A DNA stretch of 34,018 nucleotides from Roseomonas sp. GC11 (GCF_024437745.1 NZ_JANFNY010000057.1:1-34018), one strand, 5' to 3'. Counted from the first letter of the stretch, positions 16,156-25,393 are shown. Notes: generated by a model from the sequence alone, not told the origin. Numbers and translations: made by a program.

Positions 16156-17019
16156 ATGCTGCTGACCCGTCGTTCCGCCCTTCTCGGCGCCGCCCTTGGC
16201 GGCGCGGCCAGCCTGGCCGGCCCGCGCCCGGCGGCGGCCAAGGAGTATACCAGCCTGCGCGTCGCCACGGAGGGCGCCTTCCCCCCGTACAACGCCACCT
16301 CCCCCTCCGGCCAGATCATCGGCTTCGAGCCGGAGCTGCTGGCCGAGCTGTCCAAGCGCCTGGGCATCCCCGCCGCCATGCAGGCGGCCGAGTGGAACGG
16401 CATGATCGCCGGCCTGAATGACGGCAAGTTCGACGCCATCATGGCCGCCATGTCGATCACCCCGAAGCGCGAGGAGGTCATCGCCTTCTCCCTGCCCTAT
16501 GCCAGCTCCCCCTCCACCTTCCTGACGATGAAGGGCAGCCCGCTGGAGAAGCTCCCGGGCACGGGCGAGCGCATCCTGCTAACCGACGAGGCCAAGACGC
16601 GCGACGCCGTCGCCGCCCTGGCCGTGCTGCTGCGCGGCAAGACGGTGGGCGTGCAGGTCTCCACCATCCAGGCGGATTTCCTGAACACCTACCTGAAGGA
16701 CGTCATCACCGTCCGCACCTACCCGACCAGCCCGGAATCCCTGCTCGACCTGAAGGCCGGGCGCGTCGATGTGGTGATCGCCTCCGGCGCCAACCTCGTC
16801 GCCGCCGCCAAGCGCTCGCGCGGGGAGCAGGTGATGGCCGGCTTCGCCTTCACCGGCGGCCTGCTCGGCCGTGGCTCGGCCATCGGCCTGCGCAAGGAGG
16901 ACACCGCCCTGAAGGCGAAGCTCGACGACGCCCTGCGCGCCGTCCATGCCGATGGCACGCTGACGCGCCTGATCATGAAGCACTTCGACTACGACATCAC
17001 GCCGCTCGGCGTGTACTGA
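16156..17019 (+). CDS. polar amino-acid ABC transporter substrate-binding protein
   Basis: A 287-residue periplasmic receptor (SBP_bac_3). It has a twin-arginine-like leader (LLTRRSALLGAALGG, cleavage near PAAAKE at ~30). The mature protein shows RVATEGAFPPYNATSPSGQIIGFEPEL (about 35-61), LNDGKFDAIMAAMSITPKRE (about 89-108, the conserved 'D.i..gmsiT..R' ligand loop) and KTVGVQVSTIQADF. These fit the lysine/arginine/ornithine/histidine/octopine group; the exact ligand is unknown. ATG 16156 is preceded by TGAGG. A longer frame from 16099 would start within the promoter -35. It leads a four-gene operon: receptor, two permeases, ATPase. Confidence 0.92.
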   Translation: MLLTRRSALLGAALGGAASLAGPRPAAAKEYTSLRVATEGAFPPYNATSPSGQIIGFEPELLAELSKRLGIPAAMQAAEWNGMIAGLNDGKFDAIMAAMSITPKREEVIAFSLPYASSPSTFLTMKGSPLEKLPGTGERILLTDEAKTRDAVAALAVLLRGKTVGVQVSTIQADFLNTYLKDVITVRTYPTSPESLLDLKAGRVDVVIASGANLVAAAKRSRGEQVMAGFAFTGGLLGRGSAIGLRKEDTALKAKLDDALRAVHADGTLTRLIMKHFDYDITPLGVY

Positions 17020-17037
17020 GCCAAAGGCCGCCGCCCG

Positions 17038-17766
17038 ATGGAGTGGGAAGATCTGGCGCTCATCGGCTTCGGGCCGGAGGGCTGGGGTGAGGCGCTGCTG
17101 CGGGCGGCGTGGATGACGGTCGCGGTCTCGGCGCTCGCCTTCCTGGGCGGCGCCGTGCTCGGCGGCCTCGCGGCCTGGGCGAAGATCGCCGGGTCGCGCC
17201 CGGTGCGCTGGCTGGCGGAGGGCTACACCATCCTCCTGCGCGGCGTGCCGGACCTGCTGGTCATCTATCTCTTCTACTTCGGCGGGCGGCAGGTGGCCGC
17301 CGCCATCGCCCGCGCCCTGGGCTTTGACGGGCCGGTCGATGTCAGCGGCTTCGCCGCCGGCGTCATGGCCATCGCGCTGATCTCCGGCGCCGGCCAGGGC
17401 GAGGTCTTCCGCGGCGCCTACCACGCCATCGCCCGGGGCGAGCTGGAGGCGGCGCGCGTCGTCGGCATGGGGCGCTTCCTCATGCTCCGCCGCATCATCT
17501 TCCCGCAGGCGCTGCGCACCGCCCTGCCCGGCATGGGCAATCAGTGGCAGTCCGTCATCAAGGAGTCCGCCCTGGTCTCCGTCACCGGGCTGGTCGAGAC
17601 GCTGCGCCAGGTCCACATCGCCGCCGGCTCGACGGAACTGCCCTTCTTCTTCTTCATCGTCGGGCTCTGCATCTACCTCGCCATCACCACCCTCTCCGGC
17701 CTGCTCTTCCGCGCGGCCGAGGCCTGGTCGATGCGCGGGCAGGCGCCGCTGCGGACGCAGGGCTGA
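17038..17766 (+). CDS. amino-acid ABC permease, HisQ-like
   Basis: A 242-residue permease of the His/Glu/Gln/Arg/opine family (HEQRo). LLRGVPDLLVIYLFYFGG (about 62-79) is the conserved periplasmic-side motif. EVFRGAYHAIARGELEAARV (about 122-141), continuing into GMG, is the EAA loop that docks on the ATPase. About five hydrophobic helices are visible. It starts 18 nt after the receptor stop and ends 5 nt before the next permease. Confidence 0.92.
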   Translation: MEWEDLALIGFGPEGWGEALLRAAWMTVAVSALAFLGGAVLGGLAAWAKIAGSRPVRWLAEGYTILLRGVPDLLVIYLFYFGGRQVAAAIARALGFDGPVDVSGFAAGVMAIALISGAGQGEVFRGAYHAIARGELEAARVVGMGRFLMLRRIIFPQALRTALPGMGNQWQSVIKESALVSVTGLVETLRQVHIAAGSTELPFFFFIVGLCIYLAITTLSGLLFRAAEAWSMRGQAPLRTQG

Positions 17767-17771
17767 GGCCG

Positions 17772-18455
17772 ATGGATTTCCCCTTCCTCACCGAGACCTT
17801 CCTCCGCCTGCTCGGTGGCCTGCCGCTGACCATCCAGCTCGCCGCCGGCTGCGTGGCGGGGGGCGGGGTGCTGGCCCTGCTGCTCGTCCTGCTGCGCCAG
17901 ACCAGCCGCCCCGGCGCCTGGATCGCGGATTTCTACATCTACGTCTTCCGCGGCACGCCGCTGCTGGTGCAGATCTTCCTCATCTACTACGGCCTCGGCC
18001 AGTTCGGCTTCGTGCGGCAGAGCGTGCTCTGGCCCTTCCTGCGCGAGCCCTATGTCTGCGCCCTGCTCTCGCTGGCCCTCTGCGATGCCGCCTATGCGGC
18101 GGAGATCCTGCGCGGCGGCCTGCGCGCCGTGCCCAATGGCGCCATCGAGGCCGCGCGCGTCGCCGGCATGGGCCGCGCGAAGATGGCCTGGCGCATCATC
18201 CTGCCGCTCGCCATCCGCCAGGCCCTGCCGGCCTATGGCAATGAGATCATCTCCATGACCCGTGCCACCGCGCTGACCAGCACGGTGACGCTGATGGAGG
18301 TCACCGGCGTCGCCCGCGCCATCATCGCCGAGACCTTCCGCCCCTTCGAGGTCTTCCTCTGCGCCGCCGTCATCTATCTCGGGCTGACCTTCGTCATCTC
18401 GCGCATCATCTGGGGCGTCGAGCGCTGGCTGAACCCCGTCCAGGCCGCCCGGTGA
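17772..18455 (+). CDS. amino-acid ABC permease, HisM-like
   Basis: A 227-residue second permease. The motifs are VFRGTPLLVQIFLIYYGLGQ (about 58-77) and AEILRGGLRAVPNGAIEAAR (about 112-131), then VAGMG. It forms the heterodimeric channel with the preceding HisQ-like protein. The start is ATG 17772, five nucleotides after the upstream TGA, with GAGG as the ribosome site. Longer in-frame extensions to 17544 overlap the previous gene entirely and are rejected. Confidence 0.92.
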   Translation: MDFPFLTETFLRLLGGLPLTIQLAAGCVAGGGVLALLLVLLRQTSRPGAWIADFYIYVFRGTPLLVQIFLIYYGLGQFGFVRQSVLWPFLREPYVCALLSLALCDAAYAAEILRGGLRAVPNGAIEAARVAGMGRAKMAWRIILPLAIRQALPAYGNEIISMTRATALTSTVTLMEVTGVARAIIAETFRPFEVFLCAAVIYLGLTFVISRIIWGVERWLNPVQAAR

Positions 18456-18498
18456 GGCCGCCCCCGTTGCCCCAGAAGACCCGTGTGAAGGAAGCGGC

Positions 18499-19326
<828 letters not shown>

Positions 19327-19386
19327 CCATGCCGCGCCCGGCAGACGGGCGGGCGGACAGCAGGAGATTTCTGGACAGAAAGAAAT

Positions 19387-19428
19387 CTTCTTTTTCTGGA
19401 GAAAAAGAAGCAAAAAGACTTTTTTCAG
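19387..19428 (-). repeat. AT-rich palindrome, family I, copy 5
   Basis: CTTCTTTTTCTGGAG, AAAAAGAAG, then CAAAAAGACTTTTTTCAG. Reverse orientation, 60 nt after the ATPase stop. A 12-bp truncated forward arm, CTGAAAAAGTCT (19454-19465), follows after a GC-rich 25-nt spacer and runs up to the ribosome site of the MFS gene. Confidence 0.8.
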
Positions 19429-19453
19429 TGGGATGGTGCGGTCGCGCCAGCGG

Positions 19454-19465
19454 CTGAAAAAGTCT
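19454..19465 (+). repeat. truncated family I arm before the MFS gene
   Basis: CTGAAAAAGTCT matches the first 12 bases of the forward consensus. It is preceded by GCGCCAGCGG, like other forward copies. The rest of the arm is missing, replaced by the ribosome site GAGGTGAG of the MFS gene. Confidence 0.6.
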
Positions 19466-19473
19466 GAGGTGAG

Positions 19474-20721
19474 ATGACCACGAGCCTTTTGCGGAATGGC
19501 GAATTCCGCTCCTTCATGCTCTCCAGCAATCTGGAGCGCTTCGCCGCCTCGGCCATCGCCGTGCTGCTCGGGCTTCAGGTCTATGAGATTCGCGGCAACC
19601 CGCTTGATCTCGGGCTGCTCGGGCTGGTCGAGGCCATCCCCGGCGTCACCCTCGTGCTCTATGGCGGCCATGTGGCGGACCAGTTCAGCCGCCGCCGCAT
19701 CATGCTCCTCACCGCCCTCGCCCTCGGCGCGCTCACCGGGGCGCTGGCCCTGCTCGCCAGCGGCGCCACGGGGCATGCGCCGCTCTGGCTGCTGCTCGGC
19801 ATCGCCCTGCTGGTGGGGGTCGCCAGGGCCTTCCAGGTGCCCGCCGCCTCCGGGCTGGAAGCGCAGGTGACACCCGCCGCCCAGGTGCTGCGCGGCGTCT
19901 CGCTGCTGGCCACCACCGGGCGCGTCGCCGATATCCTCGGCCCCGTCGCCGGCGGCATCGCCTGGACGGTGATGGGGCCGGCCGGCACCTATGCCGCGCT
20001 CACCGCCATTTTCGCCGGCTCCTTCGCCCTGCTGCTCACCGGCGTGCGGGAGCGCGCCATCACCTACGCCCCGCGCGCGGGCGAGAGCGTCGCGCGCCGC
20101 ATCGGCGAGGGCATCGGCTTCGTCTTCCGCAACCAGCTGCTGATCGGCTCGATGGCGCTCGACCTCTTCGCCGTTTTCTTCGGCGGCGCGGTGGCGCTGC
20201 TGCCGGCGGTGGCGAGCGACGTGCTCCAGGTCGGCCCCGTCGGCCTCGGCTTCCTGCGCGCGGCGATGAGCGCGGGCTCGCTCGTCGCCGCCCTCTTCGC
20301 CGCGCGCTTCCTGCCGATGCACCGCGCCGGGCAGGTGCTGCATGGCGTGATCGCGGGCTTCGGCGTCGCCATCATCGTCTTCGGCCTGTCCACCTCGCTG
20401 CCGCTCTCGCTCGCGGCCTTCTTCGTGGCCGGGCTGTGTGACGGCACCAGCGTGGTCATCCGCCGCGCCATCATGCGCCTCGCCTCGCCCGAGGCGATGC
20501 GCGGGCGCATCGCCGCCGTGCGCTCCGTCTTCATCGGCTCCTCGAACGAGCTCGGCGCCTTTGAGAGCGGCATCGCCGCCAGCCTGCTCGGCGTCACCGC
20601 CGCCATCTGGTCGGGCGGCATCATCACGCTGGGCATCGTCGGCATCACGGCGCTGACGATGCGCCAGCTCTGGGCGCTCGACCTCGTCGCCATGGCGGAG
20701 GCCGAGGCCCGCGCGGGCTGA
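19474..20721 (+). CDS. MFS transporter, EntS-like (MFS_3)
   Basis: A 415-residue inner-membrane protein with about 12 hydrophobic helices. NLERFAASAIAVLLGLQVYE (about 19-38) and the cytoplasmic loop GGHVADQFSRRRIM (about 64-77) are the A-like motif of the MFS_3 group, which contains the enterobactin exporter EntS and macrolide exporters. A later REAMRGRIAAVRSVFIGSSNELG-like region (EAMRGRIAAV about 341-350) is also typical. Substrate unknown. It has a strong ribosome site GAGGTGAG before ATG 19474. It is convergent with the RTX gene, with only 11 nt between their stops. Confidence 0.9.
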   Translation: MTTSLLRNGEFRSFMLSSNLERFAASAIAVLLGLQVYEIRGNPLDLGLLGLVEAIPGVTLVLYGGHVADQFSRRRIMLLTALALGALTGALALLASGATGHAPLWLLLGIALLVGVARAFQVPAASGLEAQVTPAAQVLRGVSLLATTGRVADILGPVAGGIAWTVMGPAGTYAALTAIFAGSFALLLTGVRERAITYAPRAGESVARRIGEGIGFVFRNQLLIGSMALDLFAVFFGGAVALLPAVASDVLQVGPVGLGFLRAAMSAGSLVAALFAARFLPMHRAGQVLHGVIAGFGVAIIVFGLSTSLPLSLAAFFVAGLCDGTSVVIRRAIMRLASPEAMRGRIAAVRSVFIGSSNELGAFESGIAASLLGVTAAIWSGGIITLGIVGITALTMRQLWALDLVAMAEAEARAG

Positions 20722-20732
20722 GGCGCCCGCCC

Positions 20733-22715
20733 TCAGGCGAAGAGGAAGTCCCTGGCGGAGAAATCGGCCAGGGTGGCGTCCTGGAACTTGATCCTGTCCC
20801 CCTCGCCGAGGTCGAGCACCACCGCGGTGCCAACCTGGCGCATCGCCGCCTGGATCTCGGCCCAGCTGTCGAAGGCGGCGCCAAAGCCCTCCAGCCGCAG
20901 CCTGTCCACGCCGCCGGCGAAATCGGCGATGGCGTCATAGCCATCGCCGCGCGCCAGCACGAAGGTGTCGGCCCCCGCGCCGCCGGTCAGCCGGTCCACC
21001 CCGGTGCCGCCCACCAGCAGGTCCGCCCCCGCGCCGCCCTGCAGCACGTCATTGCCGCCCAGGCCATAGAACGCATCGGCCCCGGCGCTGCCCTTCATCA
21101 GGTTGGCCAGTTCATTGCCCGTGCCGGTCAGCCCACCCACCAGCAGCGTCAGGTTCTCCACCCCCGCGGTGAGGGTGTAGCTGATGGAGGCTTTCACCGT
21201 GTCGAGACCGCCCTCCCCGGCGCCCGTGCCAAGGGCAAGGAGATCGATAGACCCGGGAGCGTCTTCGGTCACGACATCCCCGGCCTCATCGACCGTGTAG
21301 GTGTCATTGCCGGTGCCGCCATACATGAAGTCCGCGCCGGCCTGGCCGTTGAGGATGTCATCTCCATCCCCCCCTTCGAGCCAGTCCTCACCATCGCCGC
21401 CGGCCAGGGTATCGTTGCCGGCGTCACCGAAGAGGCCGTCCGCCCCGGCCCCACCGGCCAGGGTGTCGTTGCCGTCATCGCCGAAGAGCCCGTCGGCACC
21501 GGCCCCACCGGCCAGGGTGTCGTTGCCGGCACCGCCTTCGAGCCCGTCATTGCCCGCGCCGCCCACCAGGGTGTCATGCCCGGCCTGGCCGAGCAGGGTA
21601 TCGTCCCCGGCCTCGCCGCGCAGCGTGTTGCTGCCGGTATTGCCGGTGATGGTGTTGTCCAGCTCGTTGCCGGTGCCGCTCAGGCCGGCGCTTCCGGTCA
21701 GGACCAGATGCTCAAGCCGCGCGCTCAGGGTCCAGCCGAGGCTGGCATAGACCGTATCGATGCCGCTGCTTTCGATGATGACGTCGTCCTCGACATCGAC
21801 GTAATAGCGGTCATCGCCACCGCCGCCCTTGAGGACGTCCATATCGGCGCCGCCATCAAGGATGTCGTTGCCATCCCCGGCCTCCAGCCAGTCCAGGCCA
21901 TCGCCGCCGGAGAAGCTGTTGTTGCCCTCGATGTCATACATGACATCGCCGCCGGCGCCGGCCAGCATCACATCGTCGCCGCCATCGCCAAAGACGGTAT
22001 CGAAACCGCTGCCGCCGGTCAGGTGGTCATTGCCGCTGCCCCCCACCAGTTCCATGTCGGCCGTGGAGCCTGCGGCGGAAATGATGTCATCGCCCCCGCC
22101 CCCGTTGACGAAGCCGAGGCTCAGCCCAGAGAAGCCCGTCGCCAGGACCGAGATCGTGTCATGGCCCTCGCCGCCATCGATATCGGTCAGCCCGTACAAA
22201 TAGGCATCATTGCCCTGGAGGATGAAGGTCACGCTGTCATCCCCGTAACCGGCATAGGCGAAGGCGCGGCTGCCGGATGAGTCGGTCAGCGTGTCATTGC
22301 CGCCGCCGCCATAAAGCCTGTCGAAGCCGTCGCCACCGTCGAGCGTGTTCTGCCCGGACACGCTGCTGAAGAAGTCGACGGCGATGATGTCATCCCCCGC
22401 GCCGCCATTCAGGGTGTTGTCGCCGGCACCACCCAGCAGCAGGTCATTGCCGGCACCGCCATTGAGGAGGTCGTTGCCATCCTCGCCCACCAGGCTGTCA
22501 TCGTCCTCGCCACCGAGCAGCGTGTCATCGCCGCCACCGCCAGTCAGCAAGTCCTGGCCGTCACCGCCGTGCAGGTAGTCGGCGCCATCGCCGCCGTCGA
22601 GCGTATCATGGCCGGTGCCCTCGAAGGGGCTGGATGGCGACCCGCCATAGATCTCGTCAGCCCCATCGGTGCCGATGATGGTGTTGTCCGCCGCGGTGCC
22701 ATAGAGCGTTGCCAT
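20733..22715 (-). CDS. RTX calcium-binding repeat protein, type I secreted
   Basis: A 660-residue protein made almost entirely of glycine/aspartate nonapeptide repeats (GGxGxDxLx). One set lies at about 24-100 and a second at about 225-310. A dense set lies at about 365-480, and a last one before the C-terminus (about 555-605). Interspersed segments (YYVDVEDDVIIESSGIDTV and YTVDEAGDVV..) resemble the VENLTL-type linkers of hemolysin-like proteins. The repeats fold into calcium-filled beta-rolls outside the cell. There is no Sec signal. The C-terminal end (IKFQDATLADFSARDFLFA) is a plausible uncleaved type I secretion signal. No catalytic domain is visible, so an adhesin or surface-layer role is possible. 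No type I secretion genes are adjacent. Confidence 0.9.
   Translation of the reverse strand: MATLYGTAADNTIIGTDGADEIYGGSPSSPFEGTGHDTLDGGDGADYLHGGDGQDLLTGGGGDDTLLGGEDDDSLVGEDGNDLLNGGAGNDLLLGGAGDNTLNGGAGDDIIAVDFFSSVSGQNTLDGGDGFDRLYGGGGNDTLTDSSGSRAFAYAGYGDDSVTFILQGNDAYLYGLTDIDGGEGHDTISVLATGFSGLSLGFVNGGGGDDIISAAGSTADMELVGGSGNDHLTGGSGFDTVFGDGGDDVMLAGAGGDVMYDIEGNNSFSGGDGLDWLEAGDGNDILDGGADMDVLKGGGGDDRYYVDVEDDVIIESSGIDTVYASLGWTLSARLEHLVLTGSAGLSGTGNELDNTITGNTGSNTLRGEAGDDTLLGQAGHDTLVGGAGNDGLEGGAGNDTLAGGAGADGLFGDDGNDTLAGGAGADGLFGDAGNDTLAGGDGEDWLEGGDGDDILNGQAGADFMYGGTGNDTYTVDEAGDVVTEDAPGSIDLLALGTGAGEGGLDTVKASISYTLTAGVENLTLLVGGLTGTGNELANLMKGSAGADAFYGLGGNDVLQGGAGADLLVGGTGVDRLTGGAGADTFVLARGDGYDAIADFAGGVDRLRLEGFGAAFDSWAEIQAAMRQVGTAVVLDLGEGDRIKFQDATLADFSARDFLFA
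21400..21527 (-). repeat. 54-bp near-identical tandem repeat in RTX gene
   Basis: The block starting CCGGCCAGGGT recurs at 21400, 21454 and 21508, a 54-bp period. It encodes the 18-residue unit NDTLAGGAGADGLFGD-(D/A)-G, two consecutive nonapeptides. DNA identity is far higher than among the other RTX repeats, which points to recent duplication. Confidence 0.85.
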
Positions 22716-22828
22716 CTGTGCGCCTCATCCCCTGAAAGCCCTTCGGGTGCGCATCGCGTGGGAGCGCCCCGCCTCCCCGGCATTCATAGAAAAAACAAAG
22801 ATTCGCGCAAGCAACAACACGCCAGCCA

Positions 22829-23776
22829 TCAGGCTCCCGGGGTCTCATTCCTCCCCTGACAAAGGTTTTTTTGGTTCTTTTTTTCAAAAAAAGAACTCTT
22901 CTCCTCCAGCGCCGCGAGCAGCAGCCGCAGCCCGCGGTCCAGCACTTTTTCCCGCCGCAGCACGAGGCCGAGTTCCCGGCGGGCGGCGGGGCGCAGTGGC
23001 CGGATGACCGCCCCCGGCACCGGCTGGCGCAGCGCCATGCCCGGCAGCACCGAGGCGCCGAGCCCCGACCCCACCAGGGTCTTGATGGCCTCGACGCTGC
23101 CCAGCTCCATGGCCGGGCGGGCGGCGATGCCGGCGCGGCGGAACCAGGCATCGGTCGCCGAGCGGGTATTCCCCCCGGCCTCGTAGAGGATCAGCGGCCA
23201 GGCGCTGAGCTGCTCCGCCGTCACCGCTGCCTCGCCGGCGGGTGCGCCAGCTTCGGGCAGCAGGGCCAGCAGCGGGTCGCTGAAGAGGCGCGTCACGCTC
23301 AGCGCCCGGCTGGCCGGGATGGGCAGGGTGGCCAGCACGGCGTCCAGCTCCCCTGCTTCCAGCCGGGGCAGTACCTCGGCGGTGTTGCCGATGGCGACGG
23401 TGAGGGCGAGGCCCGGCATGGCCTGCTTCAGCGCCGCCAGCACCGGGGGCAGCAGGTGGATGCAGGCGGTGGCGCCGGTGCCGAGGCGCAGGCGCCCGGC
23501 CTCCCCCTTGCCATGCCCGGCGACGGCGGCGGCGGCATCGGTGGCGGCGGCCAGGGCGCGGCGGGCGGGGTCCAGCAGGGCGGTGCCGGCGGCACTCGGG
23601 ATCATGCGCCCTGCCGCGCGGTCCAGCAGGCGGGCGCCCAGGCCGCGCTCCAGCTCGCGCAATTGCTGGCTGACGGCGGGCTGGGTCAGGTGCAGGGCGC
23701 GGGCGGCGTGGGAGATGCTGCCGCTCTCCACCACGGCGAGGAAGGCGCGGAGCTGGCGCAGGGTCGGGGCGTTCAT
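22829..23776 (-). CDS. LysR-family regulator with a repeat-encoded tail
   Basis: A 315-residue LysR protein. The N-terminal winged helix-turn-helix covers about 3-62 (LRQLRAFLAVVESGSISHAA, then LTQPAVSQQLRELE). The substrate-binding domain follows from ~90 (GRLRLGTGATACIHLLPPVL). The family fold ends near residue 292 (LLAALEE). The last ~23 residues (KSSFFEKKNQKNLCQGRNE...) are encoded by family I palindrome copy 6 and flanking sequence and are not part of the LysR fold. Its ATG (23776) lies inside an ATAAG-N11-CTTAT site and the gene is divergent from the GNAT gene 108 nt away, which is the usual target layout. The inducer is unknown. Confidence 0.92.
   Translation of the reverse strand: MNAPTLRQLRAFLAVVESGSISHAARALHLTQPAVSQQLRELERGLGARLLDRAAGRMIPSAAGTALLDPARRALAAATDAAAAVAGHGKGEAGRLRLGTGATACIHLLPPVLAALKQAMPGLALTVAIGNTAEVLPRLEAGELDAVLATLPIPASRALSVTRLFSDPLLALLPEAGAPAGEAAVTAEQLSAWPLILYEAGGNTRSATDAWFRRAGIAARPAMELGSVEAIKTLVGSGLGASVLPGMALRQPVPGAVIRPLRPAARRELGLVLRREKVLDRGLRLLLAALEEKSSFFEKKNQKNLCQGRNETPGA
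22856..22896 (+). repeat. AT-rich palindrome, family I, copy 6, inside LysR 3' end
   Basis: CTGACAAAGGTTTTTTTGG, then TTCTTTTTTT-CAAAAAAAGAAC. Forward orientation on the plus strand, read antisense as the Lys/Phe/Asn-rich tail of the LysR protein. Its CTG end is less conserved than in the other copies. Confidence 0.8.
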
Positions 23777-23795
23777 AAGCCCATTTTATTCTTAT
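23775..23795. promoter_or_regulatory. LysR-type operator candidate (ATAAG-N11-CTTAT)
   Basis: A perfect 5-bp inverted repeat with an 11-nt AT-rich spacer, the arm spacing common in LysR-type sites. It overlaps the LysR start codon in the divergent LysR/GNAT region. A second small palindrome, ATGCG-G-CGCAT, lies at 23794-23804. Autoregulation and control of the GNAT/phosphoesterase pair are inferred. Confidence 0.45.
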
Positions 23796-23884
23796 GCGGC
23801 GCATCCAAAAGATTTTCTTTCGATTTCCCCCAGGCCGCCGCAATTTTTCCCTGCATTTTCAATATCTCCAAAGGATCCCCGCCT

Positions 23885-24463
23885 ATGACGGCCGCTCCTC
23901 CCCCCGCCCTCCCCCCCTCCTCCGGCGGCGCCACGCTGCGCCGGCTGGCGGGGGCGGATTCCCTGGCGGAACTGACGCGGCTGCTGCACCGCGCCTATGC
24001 CCCGCTGGCGGCGATGGGGCTGCGCTTCATGGCCACGCACCAGTCCGAGGCGGTGACGCGCGAGCGCGCCGAAACGGGCGAGTGCTGGGTGGCGGTGGAT
24101 GCGGCGGGGGCGCTGGTGGGCACGCTGCTGTTCAAGGACGCGGCGCGCACCGGCGGCACCCCCTGGCTGGACCGGCCGGAGGTGGCGGGGTTCGGGCAAT
24201 TCGCCGTGGCGCCGGAGTGGCAGGGCACCGGGCTCGGCGCGCGGCTGATGGAGATCGCCGAGCGGCGCGCGCGGGAGACGGGCGCCCGCGAGATCGCCCT
24301 GGATACCGCCGAGCCGGCGGCGCATCTCATCGCCCTCTACCACCGGCGCGGCTACCGGCTGGTGGGGCATGCCCAGTGGGCGCACACCAATTACCGCAGC
24401 GTCATCATGAGCAAGGCGCTGCCCCCCGGCGCGGCGGGGGATGCGGAGGGGGTGGCGGCGTGA
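23885..24463 (+). CDS. GNAT-family N-acetyltransferase
   Basis: A 192-residue acyltransferase. The acetyl-CoA-binding motif A is clear: GQFAVAPEWQGTGLGARLME (about 103-122, with Q-x-x-G-x-G), followed by ALDTAEPAAHLIALYHRRGYRLVGH (motif B region, about 138-162). The acceptor substrate is unknown. The ATG at 23885 has AAGGA about 10 nt upstream. The first 20 residues are Pro/Ala-rich. Its stop overlaps the GTG start of the phosphoesterase (GTGA), so both are translationally coupled, and the divergent LysR gene probably controls the pair. Confidence 0.9.
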   Translation: MTAAPPPALPPSSGGATLRRLAGADSLAELTRLLHRAYAPLAAMGLRFMATHQSEAVTRERAETGECWVAVDAAGALVGTLLFKDAARTGGTPWLDRPEVAGFGQFAVAPEWQGTGLGARLMEIAERRARETGAREIALDTAEPAAHLIALYHRRGYRLVGHAQWAHTNYRSVIMSKALPPGAAGDAEGVAA

Positions 24464-25227
24464 AGTTCCTCCACCTCTCGGACCTGCACCTGGTCACCCC
24501 CGGCGCGGCGCTGCACGGGATGGACCCGCGCGCCGGGCTGCGCCGCGTGGTGGCGCATATCCGCGCCCACCATGCCGATGCCGCCCTGGCCGTCATCACC
24601 GGGGACCTCACCCATGCCGGGGAGCCGGAGGGCTATGCGGCGGCGCGCGAGATTCTCGCCGGGCTGCCGATGCCATGCCACATCACCCTCGGCAATCATG
24701 ACAGCCGCCCGGCCTTCCGCGCCGCCTTCCCGGAGGTGGCGGTGGATGCGGCGGGCTTCGTGCAGCAGGCCTTCGCGATGCCGGAGGGGCTGGGCCTGCT
24801 GCTGGATACGCATGAGCCGGGGCGGGCGGAGGGGCGGCTCTGCCCGGCGCGCCTGTCCTGGCTGGAGGCGGCGCTGCGTGGCGGCAGCGGGCCGGTCTTC
24901 CTCTTCCTGCACCACCCGCCCTTCCGGGTGGGCCTCGGGCGGATGGACGATATCCGCCTGCGGGAGGGCGCCGGGGAGCTGGAAAACATCCTGTGGCGGC
25001 ACCGGGCGCGGCTGCGCCACCTGTTCATCGGCCATCTGCACCGCGCGGTGGCGGGCTCCTGGCGGGGCCTGCCCTTCACCGGGGTGCGCGGGACGAACCA
25101 CCAGATCGCGCTCGACTTCGTCACGCAGGGGGTGGCGCCGGTCAGCTTCGAGGCGCCGGGCTATGGCGTCGTGCTGGCCTCGGAGGCGGGGGTGGTGGTG
25201 CATTTCGAGGAGCCCACCGCCGGGTGA
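24460..25227 (+). CDS. calcineurin-like metallophosphoesterase (CpdA/class III PDE-like)
   Basis: A 255-residue enzyme with the full dinuclear metal set: D8 and H10 in LSDLH, D49 in TGDLTH, N79-H80-D81 in GNHD, H151 in LHHPPF and H192/H194 in GHLH. Order and spacing match the class III cyclic-nucleotide phosphodiesterase / GpdQ / Rv0805 family, so cAMP or a phosphodiester is the likely substrate. The cytosolic form has no signal peptide. The start is GTG 24460, overlapping the GNAT stop, with GGAGGGGG upstream. Length is normal. Confidence 0.92.
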   Translation: MKFLHLSDLHLVTPGAALHGMDPRAGLRRVVAHIRAHHADAALAVITGDLTHAGEPEGYAAAREILAGLPMPCHITLGNHDSRPAFRAAFPEVAVDAAGFVQQAFAMPEGLGLLLDTHEPGRAEGRLCPARLSWLEAALRGGSGPVFLFLHHPPFRVGLGRMDDIRLREGAGELENILWRHRARLRHLFIGHLHRAVAGSWRGLPFTGVRGTNHQIALDFVTQGVAPVSFEAPGYGVVLASEAGVVVHFEEPTAG

Positions 25228-25253
25228 GGCCCCTTTCCTTCAGCGCAGGGGCC

Positions 25254-25378
25254 GGCGGCCACCAAAGCCCTGGAGCCTTTGAAAACCCTGCCTGAAGGCG
25301 GGTGCCGGGGACCCTGTCCCCTGCCCACGGGAAAGAAAGGGGGGCGTTTGAGGGGGCGAAGCCCCCCCAAGGCCGGCG
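25254..25378. repeat. GC-rich hairpin repeat cluster (family II)
   Basis: Lies between convergent genes (phosphoesterase and metallo-beta-lactamase-fold protein). It contains CCAAAGCCCTGGAGCCTTTG (compare the perfect stem at 30613-30633), GGGGAC-CCT-GTCCCC (25307-25321, shared with 4304-4322), and GGGGGC-GAA-GCCCCC (25352-25366). Likely 3'-end / terminator DNA. Confidence 0.6.
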
Positions 25379-25393
25379 CGGCTGAAGCGCCGC

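Noticed and set aside
20733-22715. Regular repeats in the RTX region considered as a CRISPR-like or satellite array
   Set aside because: The period follows codons and nonapeptides, units are not separated by unique spacers, and the translation is a typical RTX protein.
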